The notes under the pieces are model-generated. The model was not told where the DNA came from. It made no database searches and worked only from the letters and a program-made list of their open reading frames with translations. Source: Myxococcales bacterium (lineage in GTDB: Bacteria > Myxococcota_A > Polyangia > Haliangiales > Haliangiaceae). Taken from it: a stretch of DNA of 64,000 nucleotides. The stretch is taken from assembly GCA_016717005.1 (NCBI GenBank), contig JADJUF010000001.1, positions 620,001 through 684,000 of the forward strand. The letters are read 5' to 3'. The translations under genes were made by a program, and so were the position numbers. This document shows positions 9,898 through 18,532 of this stretch, piece after piece. The first letter of the stretch is position 1. Every line of letters starts with the position of its first letter.

Positions 9898-10451
9898 CGC
9901 GGCGTCTACCGAGCGCCCAGCCCGAGCTGGACACGGCGCGGCTGCGGCTGCGCGGGCTGGTCGCGGCCGATGCCAGCGCGGTCGTCACGCTCGCCAGCGA
10001 CGCCGCGGTGTCCGAGTACCTGCTGCACATGCCGCACCCGTACCCGCGCGCCGCCGCGGACGACTGGGTCCGCGAGGCGATCGACGACTGGCCCAGCGGC
10101 GGCAGCCCGACCTGGGCGATCGCGCGCCGGCGCGAGCCGACGATGATGGGCGTCGTGTGGCTGCGCTGGACGGCGCGCCACGCCCGGGCCGAGCTCGGCT
10201 ACTGGCTCGGTCGGCGGCACTGGGGCCACGGCTACGCGCGCGAGGCCGCCGCCGCGGCGATCACGTTCGCCTTCGACGTGCTCGAGGCCCACCGCGTCCA
10301 CGCCCAGCACCTCGACGGCAACGACCGCTCCGGCGCGCTCTTGCGCGCGGTCGGCATGACCTTCGAGGGCGTGCGCCGCGGGCACGTCAAGCGCGGCGCT
10401 CAGTTCCGCGACCTGCACGGCTACGCGATCGTCCGCGGCGATCGCGCCTGA
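9852..10451 (+). CDS. GNAT acetyltransferase, RimJ/RimL type
   Basis: A 199-residue protein. From residue 26 the sequence follows the RimJ/RimL-type GNAT order: LDTARLRLRGLVAADAS, then ELGYWLGRRHWGHGYAREAAAA (strand 4 and the acetyl-CoA pyrophosphate loop), then VLEAHRVHAQHLDGNDRSGALLRAVGMTFEG. The family acetylates N-terminal residues of ribosomal proteins or small amines using acetyl-CoA; the substrate here is unknown. The start at ATG 9852 lies inside the previous gene. A later start is possible, because conserved sequence begins about 25 residues in. Confidence 0.88.
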   Translation: MPEPAGLRRRTAAALTRRLPSAQPELDTARLRLRGLVAADASAVVTLASDAAVSEYLLHMPHPYPRAAADDWVREAIDDWPSGGSPTWAIARRREPTMMGVVWLRWTARHARAELGYWLGRRHWGHGYAREAAAAAITFAFDVLEAHRVHAQHLDGNDRSGALLRAVGMTFEGVRRGHVKRGAQFRDLHGYAIVRGDRA

Positions 10452-10457
10452 GGCCGG

Positions 10458-11868
10458 TCACGGCGTGCGCGCCCCGTCCTCGTCGTCACAGCCGGCGATC
10501 GTCATCCGCATCGGCCAGCCGCCGTCGTGGCGGCGGACCTGGTGTGCGCGCTCGGGGCCGATCGCGCCGCCCAACATGCGCTCGGCCTCGTTGCCGTGAT
10601 CGGCCAGGGCCCGGAAGTAGCGCTCGAACGGCGACGCCTTGGACAGATCGGCCGGCGGCGCCACCAGCCCGGCCCGCTCCTGGGCCAGCCGGCGCTGCAC
10701 CGCGGCGGGCTCGCCCGGGATGGCCTTGTCCTGGAGCTCGCGCCCCATCGCGTCGGCCGACAGCGCGTCGGCGCCGGCGGCGTCGCCGGTCGCCTCGATG
10801 TACCAGCCGCGCACCCGCGTCGCCCAGTCGGCGCGCAGGCGGACGAACACCGCGTTGGCGGCGATCACGTCCGCGTCCCCCAGGCCCAGGTCCTTGATCA
10901 CCTCGGGCGACAGCTCCATCGCCCGCGGCGAGCTCACCGGCGGGAGATCGATCGCCACCCGACACTCCTTGGCCCACGCCAGGAGCTCGTCCTTGGTCGG
11001 ATCGACCGGATCGACGTCGCGCCCGTCCCGGCCGCCGGGCCGCCGGGCCTCGAGGTCGTGGACCCGCTGGCCGAGCGCGGCGATCTGCGCGCTGCGCCCG
11101 GTGGCGCGCGACCAGCTGCTCGCGCGTCAAGGTCGCGATCGTCGGATCGTCGGCCACCGCCGCCACCCCCGGCGCGGTCGGGAGCGCCGCCGCGCTGGCC
11201 CCGCCGGTGCGCGCGATCGCGGCCGTGCCATCGCCGCCGACCGCGACCTGCTCGCCGGCCCGGACCTCGATCGGCGCGGCCCGACTCGACACCACCCGCA
11301 CCTTGCCCTCGTACACGGTGACGACCGCGACGGTCGCCACCACCGCGCCGATCGCGCCGCCCATCAACATCGCTCGCCTCGACATGCTCGGAACCTCCAC
11401 GCGAAAACAGGTGCCGGTGACCTCGACGGTGCCGGCCGGGGTGACCACCGTGAAGCGGCGGCCGGGTTCGACCCGGTAGAAGACCGAGCCGGCTCGCTGC
11501 TCGACCCGCGCGCGCGCGGGCGAGGCCAGGAACGAGAGCTGGGCGCCGGGCTCGAGCACCGCCACCGCGCGCGCGCCGATCGCGACCGTGGGCCGGTCGC
11601 GCCCGGCGTCGACCGACGCGGCCGCGATCGCCAGCGGCTGGATCGCGCGCGGCCACGCGGTCGCGGTCGCGGCGGCCGCGACGACGGCCAGGGCCAGCGC
11701 GCCGATCAGGCGGCGCCAGCGCCTCGGCGCCGACGTCGACGCCGCGACCGGGACGCCGATCACGCGGTCGACGAAGTCATCGGGCGGCGGCGCCGGGGAC
11801 CACCGCGCGAGCGCGGCGCGCTCGGCGGCGTCGAGCTCGGGGACCTCGTCATCGGGATGCTCAGCCAT
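10458..11868 (-). pseudogene. FecR-domain anti-sigma factor, frameshifted
   Basis: ATG 11868 has GGAGGTGG just upstream and overlaps the sigma gene by 8 bp. The first frame gives an acidic N-terminus, a membrane helix (GALALAVVAAAATATAW) and a FecR domain (GAQLSFLASPARARVEQ, RFTVVTPAGTVEVTGTCF). A second hydrophobic stretch splits that domain, which then resumes with VTVYEGKVRVV. Near 11098-11115 the coding signal jumps to another frame. There it continues as a coiled coil (AQIAALGQRVHDLEAR) and a C-terminal domain with ELSPEVIKDLGL, ending at 10458. One indel, real or from assembly, explains this. If intact, it would hold the ECF sigma at the membrane. Confidence 0.72.
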
Positions 11869-12451
11869 GGGCCACCTCCGCCAGCGCGCGCCGCAGCGCC
11901 TGGCGCGCCCGCGCCAACCGCGAACGTACGGTGCCCAGCTCGATCGCGAGCGCGAGCGCGATCTCCTCGTAGTCGAGGCCGTGCAGCTCGCGCAGGAGAA
12001 ACGCCGCGCGGTACTCGGGCGGCAGGCCGCCGACCGCACGCTCGATCGCCGCGGCCAGCTCGCGCCGCGGGATCGCCGCCGGCGCAGGATCGATCGCGAG
12101 CTCGACGGTGGCGATCGACACCGGCGCGTGGCGGCGCAGCGCGTCGATCGCGCGGCGCGAGGCGATCGTGAGGATCCAGGTCGACAGGCGCGCGGGGCCC
12201 GTCGGCGTCCAGGTCGGCAGGTGCTCGAGCACCGCGAGGAACGTGTCCTGGGCCAGATCCTCGACCAGCGACCGCCGGCCCCCGCCCACCATGCGCCCGA
12301 GCAGCGCGAACACCGGGGCCTGGTAGACCTCGACGAGCCGCCGCCACGCGGCCGGATCTCGCCGCTGCGCCCGCCGCAGGGTCACGTCGTCGAGCTCGCG
12401 CGCCCGGATCGGGGCGACCCCGGCGGACGGGTCGGCGCTGGCGGCAGCCAT
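11861..12451 (-). CDS. ECF-type RNA polymerase sigma factor
   Basis: A 196-residue protein starting at ATG 12451. Region 2 contains DPAAWRRLVEVYQAPVFALLGRM, SLVEDLAQDTFLAVLEHLPTW and RLSTWILTIASRRAIDALRR, covering the core-binding and -10 recognition helices. Region 4 contains LPPEYRAAFLLRELHGLDYEEIALALAIELGTVRSRLARARQALR, the -35 recognition helix-turn-helix. The linker is short, as in ECF factors. It is translationally coupled to the FecR-type anti-sigma gene. A GGGAACTTTC sequence upstream (minus strand, 12482-12491) resembles an ECF -35 element and could be the autoregulated promoter, but the spacing to a -10 is unclear. Confidence 0.92.
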   Translation of the reverse strand: MAAASADPSAGVAPIRARELDDVTLRRAQRRDPAAWRRLVEVYQAPVFALLGRMVGGGRRSLVEDLAQDTFLAVLEHLPTWTPTGPARLSTWILTIASRRAIDALRRHAPVSIATVELAIDPAPAAIPRRELAAAIERAVGGLPPEYRAAFLLRELHGLDYEEIALALAIELGTVRSRLARARQALRRALAEVAHG

Positions 12452-12640
12452 GGTCACGCCGTGATACTCGGACGACCGCGCCGAAAGTTCCCGGACATCG
12501 AGCGGTGCGCGGCGATGCCCGCGCCGGGTGTAGGCGGCCCCACCCGGGGTTCGGACTCCCAGCCGGCCGCGCGCAACCACACGGCCCGGTTGCGTCGCCG
12601 CCGGCGGACGACGGCACGGGCGTTGCTACGACCAGGGTCC

Positions 12641-13591
12641 ATGCGCACTTCGACCTTCGCCTTGGCCCTCGCCGCGTCCTCACTGATCGCCTGTACCGTG
12701 GGCGACGGCACCACCGGCGACGACGACGTGCTCCCGACCAGCGGTGAGATCAGCGGCGCGATCACCGCCGACCAGGCGTGGTCCGGCACCGTGACCCTGG
12801 TGGCCGACGCCACGATCGAGGCCGGCGTCACCGTCACGGTCGCCGCCGGCACGGTGTTCCAGGCCAGGATGGGCACGACGCTGCGCGTGGCGGGCACGCT
12901 CCTGGTCGACGGCACCGCCGCGGCGCCGGTGACGATGAACCCGACCGCGGACGCGATGACCTGGGCCGGCGTGGTGGTCGACAGCGGCGGCGCCGCCACG
13001 CTCACCTACGCGCAGGGCGCCAACGTCGCCACCCTCCTCTACTGCCACGCGGGCGCCACCGCCTGCGTCCTCGACCACGTCACCTTCACCGACATGAACA
13101 AGGCGCTGCAGGCCGAGGCCGACGCGCTGATCGATCATGGGGTCCTGACGCGCGTCGGCAACGGCGGCGTCACGATCATGGCCGGCGACGTCGTCATCCG
13201 CGACACCAAGATCTTGACCTCGTCCGGGGACGTCATCGTCCAGAACGGCGGCGCGATGACGCTCGAGTACGCGGAGGTCGGCGAGGCGATGGGCAGCTAC
13301 GAGCACTGCGATCTCCACATCAACAGCGCCACCGCCCTGCGGATCGTCCACTCGAACATCCGCGCCGCGGTCTACGGGATGATGATCGGCGGCACCGACG
13401 GCGCCGTCATCCAGTTCAACAACTTCGTCGAGAACGACCCGGCCAAGGACATCTCCGAGGTCGGCACCAACACCGCCGTCGACCTGCGCTTCAACTACTG
13501 GGGCAACGGCGCGCCGGTCGGGCTGGGCGGCGCGTACGACGTGTCGTCGCCGGCGGCCGCGGTCATCGCCGACGCCGGCCCCCGGCCGTGA
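12641..13591 (+). CDS. secreted right-handed beta-helix-like lipoprotein
   Basis: A 316-residue protein with lipobox LIAC (Cys18) and an acidic linker. The rest consists of short beta rungs with regularly spaced Val/Ile, Asn and Gly, such as GTLLVDGTAAAPVTMNPTADAMTWAG, VVIRDTKILTSSGDVIVQNGG and VIQFNNFVENDPAKDI. It ends with the LRFNYWGNGAP motif that is common at the end of parallel beta-helix (pectate-lyase-like) surface proteins. No catalytic residues can be assigned; the role may be binding or structural on the cell surface. It is divergent from the sigma gene across a 189-bp gap. Confidence 0.75.
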   Translation: MRTSTFALALAASSLIACTVGDGTTGDDDVLPTSGEISGAITADQAWSGTVTLVADATIEAGVTVTVAAGTVFQARMGTTLRVAGTLLVDGTAAAPVTMNPTADAMTWAGVVVDSGGAATLTYAQGANVATLLYCHAGATACVLDHVTFTDMNKALQAEADALIDHGVLTRVGNGGVTIMAGDVVIRDTKILTSSGDVIVQNGGAMTLEYAEVGEAMGSYEHCDLHINSATALRIVHSNIRAAVYGMMIGGTDGAVIQFNNFVENDPAKDISEVGTNTAVDLRFNYWGNGAPVGLGGAYDVSSPAAAVIADAGPRP

Positions 13592-13627
13592 CCCGCTGAC
13601 GGCGACGCCCCGCGGCGACCGCGCGCG

Positions 13628-14176
13628 TCACGGATCGAGCGGGACGATCTCCTCGAGGATCGCCGGGGCGGTGGGGTCGGTGGTGGTCAGCAGGTACAGG
13701 CCGATCAGCTCGCGCGAACGCTCGAACGCGACCCAGGCCTTGGTCCCCTCCGGGATGCCCTGGCGGGAGAACACGCGGTCGCGCGCGCTCGACGTCGCCG
13801 GGCCGGTGCGGCCCCTGCGCTCGAGCAACTGGTTCCACCGCGCGCTCGCGCGGTCGGCGTCGGGCCAGCGCTCGAACCGCTGCAGCCGGACCACGTGCCC
13901 GTCGCGGTAGTGGGCGACGACCCACGCGTCGCCGGTCGCGAGGCCCGGGCTGCCGCACTGCGGAAAGATCTCCCGTGCGGGCTCGCCGGTCGCGTCGGCG
14001 TCGCGCTGACGACAGAAGTCGTAGGCCCGCACCGCGGACGCGGTCTGGCTCGGCGTCAGTCCCAGGCGCACGTCGAGGGGGCCCTGCGCCCGCTGCGCGG
14101 CGCAGCCACTGGCGACCATCGCCACCACCAGTGAAACCGGGCTGACCCGCACCAGGCCATGATATAGCGCCGCCAT
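13628..14176 (-). CDS. hypothetical lipoprotein (up to 182 aa)
   Basis: Signal peptide with lipobox VASGC. The mature part is mixed alpha/beta with two Cys (DFCRQRD, FPQCG) and a run ending YLLTTTDPTAPAILEEIVPLDP. The family is not recognised. The ATG at 14176 overlaps the ATG of the divergent gene at 14175 (they share CATG). A shorter start at an internal GTG, giving MRVSPVSLVV at the N-terminus, would relieve this and still keep a full signal peptide. A TACAGT hexamer on the minus strand (14187-14192) could be its -10. Confidence 0.7.
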   Translation of the reverse strand: MAALYHGLVRVSPVSLVVAMVASGCAAQRAQGPLDVRLGLTPSQTASAVRAYDFCRQRDADATGEPAREIFPQCGSPGLATGDAWVVAHYRDGHVVRLQRFERWPDADRASARWNQLLERRGRTGPATSSARDRVFSRQGIPEGTKAWVAFERSRELIGLYLLTTTDPTAPAILEEIVPLDP

Positions 14177-15515
14177 GCTGGCCCGTACTGTACCCTCACG
14201 TTCGCTCTGGATCTGCGGGCTGATCGCGTGTTCCGCGCTGGCGGCCTGTGACGACGCGGCCATCGGCCCGCCGCGCACCGCCCCGCCGGCCCCGCCCGCG
14301 GCCGGCAACGATCCGGCGTTCGCCGTCGGGGACGTCGCCCTGTGGAACCTGGTCGGCGACGCGCTCACGCCCGGCCAGGACACGCTCACGCTCGAGGTCG
14401 TGGCCCCGGCCGACACCGACGTCATCGACGTGTGGGTGGCGGGCGGGCCCGGCCAACGGCTGACCGCGGCCGGCGATCATCGCTTCACGGGCGCCGTCTC
14501 GATCGCGACCCTCGGCCCGGGCGAGTACGACGTGCTGTTCGCCGCCGACGGCGCGACCACCGCGTTCGCGCGCGCGCCGTTCTTCCGCACCCACCCGATG
14601 TACTTCGTCGTCTCGACCGACTGGGACTTTCCTGAGCCCGGCCAGGCGGCGCTCGACGCCCACGACCAGCTGCGCGCCGCGCACCCGGACATCCGGTTCA
14701 CGCAGTTCGTCGGCCCGTACACGTACACCGACACGGTCGTCACCGAGGCCCGCAAGGCCGAGATCACGACCTGGCTCACCACCCGACGCGACCAGTACGA
14801 CGACGAGATCGCGCTGCACATCCACCCGTGGTGCCACTTCGTCGCCGCCGCCGGCATCCCGTGCATCACCGACCAGTCCACGGTCTACCAGACCGACGCC
14901 AGCGGCTACACCATCAAGGTCTCGGCCTACGGCCAGGACGACTTCGAGACCCTCCTGGCCACGGCCGACGAGATCTTCATGGATCACGGCCTCGGCAAGC
15001 CGGTGACGTTCCGGGCCGGCGGCTGGACGGCCTCGGTCGACACGCTCAAGGCGCTGGCGGCGCAGGGCTACGTGGCCGACACCAGCGCGCTCAACTGGGC
15101 ACGACTCGAGGAGTGGAATCGCCCCCCCGGCTCGGAGCTCTACAACTGGAACATGGCGACCTGGTCGACGATCGGCGACACCAGCCAGCCGTACCACCCG
15201 AACGTCGACGACAAGCAGTCGCCGGCGGCGCCCCACGTGCCGATCCTCGAGGTGCCCGACAACGCCATCATGGTCGACTACGTCTCTACCCTGGAGATGA
15301 TCGAGATCTTCGGCGCGAACTGGCCGGGACCGGCGCTGACCGCCCCCAAGGTCTACATGATGGGCTTTCACCCTTCGTCGAGCTGGACCAGCGAAGAATT
15401 CAATCGCGTGGATGGCATCCTCGACCACGCCGACCTGTACCGCGCCAGCGAGCACGCCGGCCCGGTGGTGTACGCGGTCCTACGTGATCTCCCGACGGTG
15501 TGGCCCGCGCCGTAG
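14175..15515 (+). CDS. polysaccharide-deacetylase-like lipoprotein
   Basis: A 446-residue protein; lipobox LAAC (Cys25) with a Pro-rich linker. An N-terminal beta domain (about 45-135) precedes a domain with carbohydrate-esterase-4-like motifs. STDWDFPEPG supplies the Asp pair, ALHIHPWCHF stands at the metal His position, and TFRAGGWTAS stands at the Arg-containing motif 3. Helical TLKALAAQGYVADTSA follows, as in NodB folds. CE4 enzymes remove acetyl groups from chitin, xylan or peptidoglycan sugars with a bound metal. The motifs are variant, so activity is likely but unproven. The start overlaps that of the divergent lipoprotein. Confidence 0.72.
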   Translation: MLARTVPSRSLWICGLIACSALAACDDAAIGPPRTAPPAPPAAGNDPAFAVGDVALWNLVGDALTPGQDTLTLEVVAPADTDVIDVWVAGGPGQRLTAAGDHRFTGAVSIATLGPGEYDVLFAADGATTAFARAPFFRTHPMYFVVSTDWDFPEPGQAALDAHDQLRAAHPDIRFTQFVGPYTYTDTVVTEARKAEITTWLTTRRDQYDDEIALHIHPWCHFVAAAGIPCITDQSTVYQTDASGYTIKVSAYGQDDFETLLATADEIFMDHGLGKPVTFRAGGWTASVDTLKALAAQGYVADTSALNWARLEEWNRPPGSELYNWNMATWSTIGDTSQPYHPNVDDKQSPAAPHVPILEVPDNAIMVDYVSTLEMIEIFGANWPGPALTAPKVYMMGFHPSSSWTSEEFNRVDGILDHADLYRASEHAGPVVYAVLRDLPTVWPAP

Positions 15516-15698
15516 CCGCGCGCGAGCGGTCGGTCCGCACGCGGCCGCGCTCGCCTGACTCGACGACCCCCACCGCGGCGGGGTGATCGCGGCGGCGAAC
15601 CGCGCTAATCGTCGGCAGTGCGTATTCAGCATTCCGACCGCCGCCCCACGGATCCCTCTGGAAAAAAGCCCAGTTGGACTAGGCGCATTCCAGATTCC

Positions 15699-15714
15699 GT
15701 GCCAATCATGGCAC
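15699..15714. promoter_or_regulatory. inverted repeat upstream of the DNA-binding protein gene
   Basis: GTGCCAATCATGGCAC has 6-bp arms and a 4-bp centre, and ends 24 bp before the ATG at 15739. It sits in the most AT-rich stretch of the surrounding kilobase. It may be an operator, possibly for autoregulation, or an mRNA hairpin in the leader. Confidence 0.4.
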
Positions 15715-15738
15715 TACTCCACTACAGGTGTGTATTCC

Positions 15739-16233
15739 ATGACTGAAATCGAAGCTCGCATCAACGACCTCGTCAGCACCTTCGTAAACGAGATCACCCG
15801 GCTCGCGCGGACCGCGGCCCTCGACACGCTCAACCGCGCGCTGGCCGGCGCGACCGGCACCGTCGTGCGCGACATCCGCGTCAGCAAGCCGGCCAAGGCC
15901 ACGGCGCCAGCCGCGACCGCGACCGCGACCGCGAGCGCGGCCAAGCGCGGCAAGGGCGAGAAGCGCCCGAAGTCCGAGATCGCCAAGGTCCAGGAGCAGG
16001 TGCACGCGCACATCCGCTCGAACCCGGGCCAGCGCATCGAGCAGATCAACAAGGTGCTCGGCACCCGGACGCCGGATCTGGCGCTGCCGCTGAAGAAGCT
16101 GATCGCCAGCGGCGCCGTGACCACCAAGGGCGCGCGCCGGGCCACGACCTACTTCCCGGGCGACGGCGCGGCCAAGGCCGCCAAGGGCGCGGCCAAGGGC
16201 GGCACCAAGAAGCGCCGCGGCAAGAGCAAGTAG
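15739..16233 (+). CDS. basic DNA-binding protein with helical N-terminus and winged-helix-like core
   Basis: A 164-residue protein. Residues 1-37 form an amphipathic helix (INDLVSTFVNEITRLARTA) likely to dimerise. Residues 50-80 are a Lys/Ala/Thr-rich linker like a histone H1 tail. Residues 82-135 (EIAKVQEQVHAHIRSNPGQ, IEQINKVLGTRTPDLALPLKKLIASGAV, TTKGARRATTYF) read as a winged helix. The end is Lys/Gly/Arg-rich. The overall shape fits a chromatin-like or silencing DNA-binding protein. ATG 15739 has AGGTG about eight bases upstream; upstream starts would add unrelated residues. The specific family is not recognised. Confidence 0.8.
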   Translation: MTEIEARINDLVSTFVNEITRLARTAALDTLNRALAGATGTVVRDIRVSKPAKATAPAATATATASAAKRGKGEKRPKSEIAKVQEQVHAHIRSNPGQRIEQINKVLGTRTPDLALPLKKLIASGAVTTKGARRATTYFPGDGAAKAAKGAAKGGTKKRRGKSK

Positions 16234-16328
16234 CCCGCTCGGGCGCCGCGGCGCGCCGCCGACACCTGCTAGATTGAGCCGGGCCCCGATGCCTGGCATC
16301 GCGGGCACCGCGTCTCCAGGAGTGGCAC

Positions 16329-18098
16329 GTGCCCGCTGATACCATCGTCCATCGTCTGTTGTCCCAGCGCGCCCGCCGACCGTCGGCGCCGGCGTACTTC
16401 GTCAAGCAGGGCGGCGTCTGGCGCCCCACCTCGTGGCGCGACTACGTCGTCGAGATCCGCACGGCGGCGCGGGCGCTCATGGCGCTCGGCTTCCCGGTCG
16501 GCGGCAAGGTCGCGATCCTCGGGTTCAACCGCCCGGAGTGGGTGATCTTCGATCACGCCGCGATGATGGCGGGCGGCGCCGCCGCCGGCATCTACACGAC
16601 GTGCTCGTCGGAGGAGGTCGCGTACATCGTCGATCACTCCGAGGCCCACACGGTGCTCGTCGAGGATCTCGGCCAGTGGCAGAAGATCGCCACCGAGCGC
16701 AGCCAGCTGCCGCGGCTGCGCCAGGTCGTGACCATGCGCGACTGCCCGCCGATCGACGATCCGCTGGTGATGTCGTGGACGGCGTTCTGCGAGCGCGCGG
16801 CCGCGATCACCGAGGCCGAGCTCGACGCGCGCATCGACGGCATCGAGCAGGCCGCGCTGGCGACGCTGATCTACACCTCGGGCACGACCGGCCCGCCCAA
16901 GGGCGTGATGCTGTCCCACGACAACCTGGCGTGGACCGCGCAGGCGCTGATCGACGTGGGCGGATCCCGCGACGGCGACTGCGCGCTGTCGTACCTGCCG
17001 CTGTCGCACATCGCCGAGCAGATGTCGACGATCCTCGGGCCGGCGACCTCGGGCGCGACCGTCTACTTCGCCGAGTCGATCGACAAGGTCCCCGACAACC
17101 TGCGCGAGGTCCAGCCGACCGTCGTGTTCGGCGTCCCGCGGATCTGGGAGAAGTTCCACGCGGGCGTCACCGCCAAGCTGGCGACCGCGACCGGCGTCAA
17201 GGCGCGCCTGATGACCTGGACCCAGGACGTGTGCCGGCGGGTCAGCGCCCTGCGCAACGTCGGCAAGGAGCCCGGCGGCGCCCTGGCGCTCCAGTACCGG
17301 CTGGTCGACCGGCTGGTGCTGTCGAAGCTCAAGCCGGCGCTGGGGCTGGGGCGCGCGCGCCTGTGCGTGACCGGCGCGGCGCCGCTCGCGCCCGACGTGA
17401 TCGACTTCTTCGCGTCGATCGATCTGCCGCTCTACGAGATCTACGGCCAGTCCGAGGACTGCGGCCCGACGTCGTTCAACCTGCCCGGCCGCACCAAGTT
17501 CGGCACCGTCGGCCAGCCGCTGCCCGGCGTCGAGGTCAAGCTCGCCGACGACGGCGAGATCCTCGTGCGCGGGCGCAACGTGTTCCTCGGCTACTACAAG
17601 GAGCCCGAGGCCACGCGCGACGCCAAGGACGGCGACTGGCTGCGGTCGGGCGATCTGGGCGCGTTCGACGCCGACGGGTTCCTGACGATCACCGGGCGCA
17701 AGAAGGAGATCCTGATCACCGCCGGCGGCAAGAACATCTCGCCGAAGAACATCGAGGCCGCGCTCAAGGAGTCACCGCTCATCGCCGAGGCGGTGGTCAT
17801 CGGCGATCGCCGCAAGTTCCTGTCGGTGCTGGTCACCGTCGACGACGCCGCGGTCGCCGCCGCGCTCGGCGCCGACCCTGGGCCGCGCAACCAGCGCGCG
17901 GCGCTGCGCGACGCGATCCAGCGCCAGGTCGACGCCGTCAACGAGCGGCTCGCGCGGGTCGAGCAGGTGAAGAAGTTCACGATCCTCGAGCGCCCGTTCG
18001 CGATCGAGACCGGCGAGTTGACGCCGACGTTGAAGATCAAGCGCAAGATCGTGAACCAGAACTTCGCGACCGAGATCGAGGCGATGTACCACGAGTAA
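16329..18098 (+). CDS. long-chain fatty-acid--CoA ligase (AMP-forming)
   Basis: A 589-residue ANL-superfamily enzyme. The P-loop motif YTSGTTGPPKGVMLSH is near residue 180. SYLPLSHIAEQ and the linker-type PTVVFGVPRIWEK segment are typical of FACS. The A5-like YEIYGQSE motif, GEILVRGRNVFLGYYK, the A7 Asp in WLRSGDLG, and the A8 hinge GRKKEILITAGGKNISP follow. The C-terminal LKIKRKIV carries the A10 Lys region. The enzyme activates long fatty acids to acyl-AMP and then acyl-CoA. It starts at GTG 16329 with AGGAG eight bases before. It is probably monocistronic, with a TAGATT hexamer at 16270. Confidence 0.92.
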   Translation: MPADTIVHRLLSQRARRPSAPAYFVKQGGVWRPTSWRDYVVEIRTAARALMALGFPVGGKVAILGFNRPEWVIFDHAAMMAGGAAAGIYTTCSSEEVAYIVDHSEAHTVLVEDLGQWQKIATERSQLPRLRQVVTMRDCPPIDDPLVMSWTAFCERAAAITEAELDARIDGIEQAALATLIYTSGTTGPPKGVMLSHDNLAWTAQALIDVGGSRDGDCALSYLPLSHIAEQMSTILGPATSGATVYFAESIDKVPDNLREVQPTVVFGVPRIWEKFHAGVTAKLATATGVKARLMTWTQDVCRRVSALRNVGKEPGGALALQYRLVDRLVLSKLKPALGLGRARLCVTGAAPLAPDVIDFFASIDLPLYEIYGQSEDCGPTSFNLPGRTKFGTVGQPLPGVEVKLADDGEILVRGRNVFLGYYKEPEATRDAKDGDWLRSGDLGAFDADGFLTITGRKKEILITAGGKNISPKNIEAALKESPLIAEAVVIGDRRKFLSVLVTVDDAAVAAALGADPGPRNQRAALRDAIQRQVDAVNERLARVEQVKKFTILERPFAIETGELTPTLKIKRKIVNQNFATEIEAMYHE

Positions 18099-18532
18099 TC
18101 CCCCGACCGGGATGTACCGGGCGCCGACCGCGACGCGCCGTCGGGCGCGCGGCCGTTCGTCGACGACGCGTTCCTGGGGCCGGCGTCGTTCCGCGCGACC
18201 TTCCGGTACCTCGACACGCCGCGCCCAGGGCGCCGTGAGCGCCGATCGACGCCCCGCCCGACGCCGACACGTTCACGCGCCGTCGCGCCCCGGGCGGCGA
18301 GGTGACGTTTCCCGACCAGCCCATTGCCGCCGCGCCCGGTCAGTGCGCCGACACAGGCTCGCGGTGGCGTGGCCTCCGGACGTGACGGTCCGGCGACCGT
18401 GTCTCAACCAGTCAGGCACACGGCGCCGCAACCTGGTGTGGGCGCTGCGACCACCCGTTCGGCCCGCCAACCCCAACGATACCCGACCAGAATTTCCAGG
18501 AGTACGCTCCATTACGGTACATTCAAGAACCG
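18099..18532. other. 434-bp gap with a possible gene remnant
   Basis: No complete gene. In the plus frame around 18150-18221 a protein-like stretch reads RPFVDDAFLGPASF then RATFRYLDTP with no start codon, then loses coding character. It may be a decayed gene end. The last 100 bp before the next ATG are less GC-rich and probably hold its promoter; I could not fix a -35/-10 pair. Confidence 0.35.
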
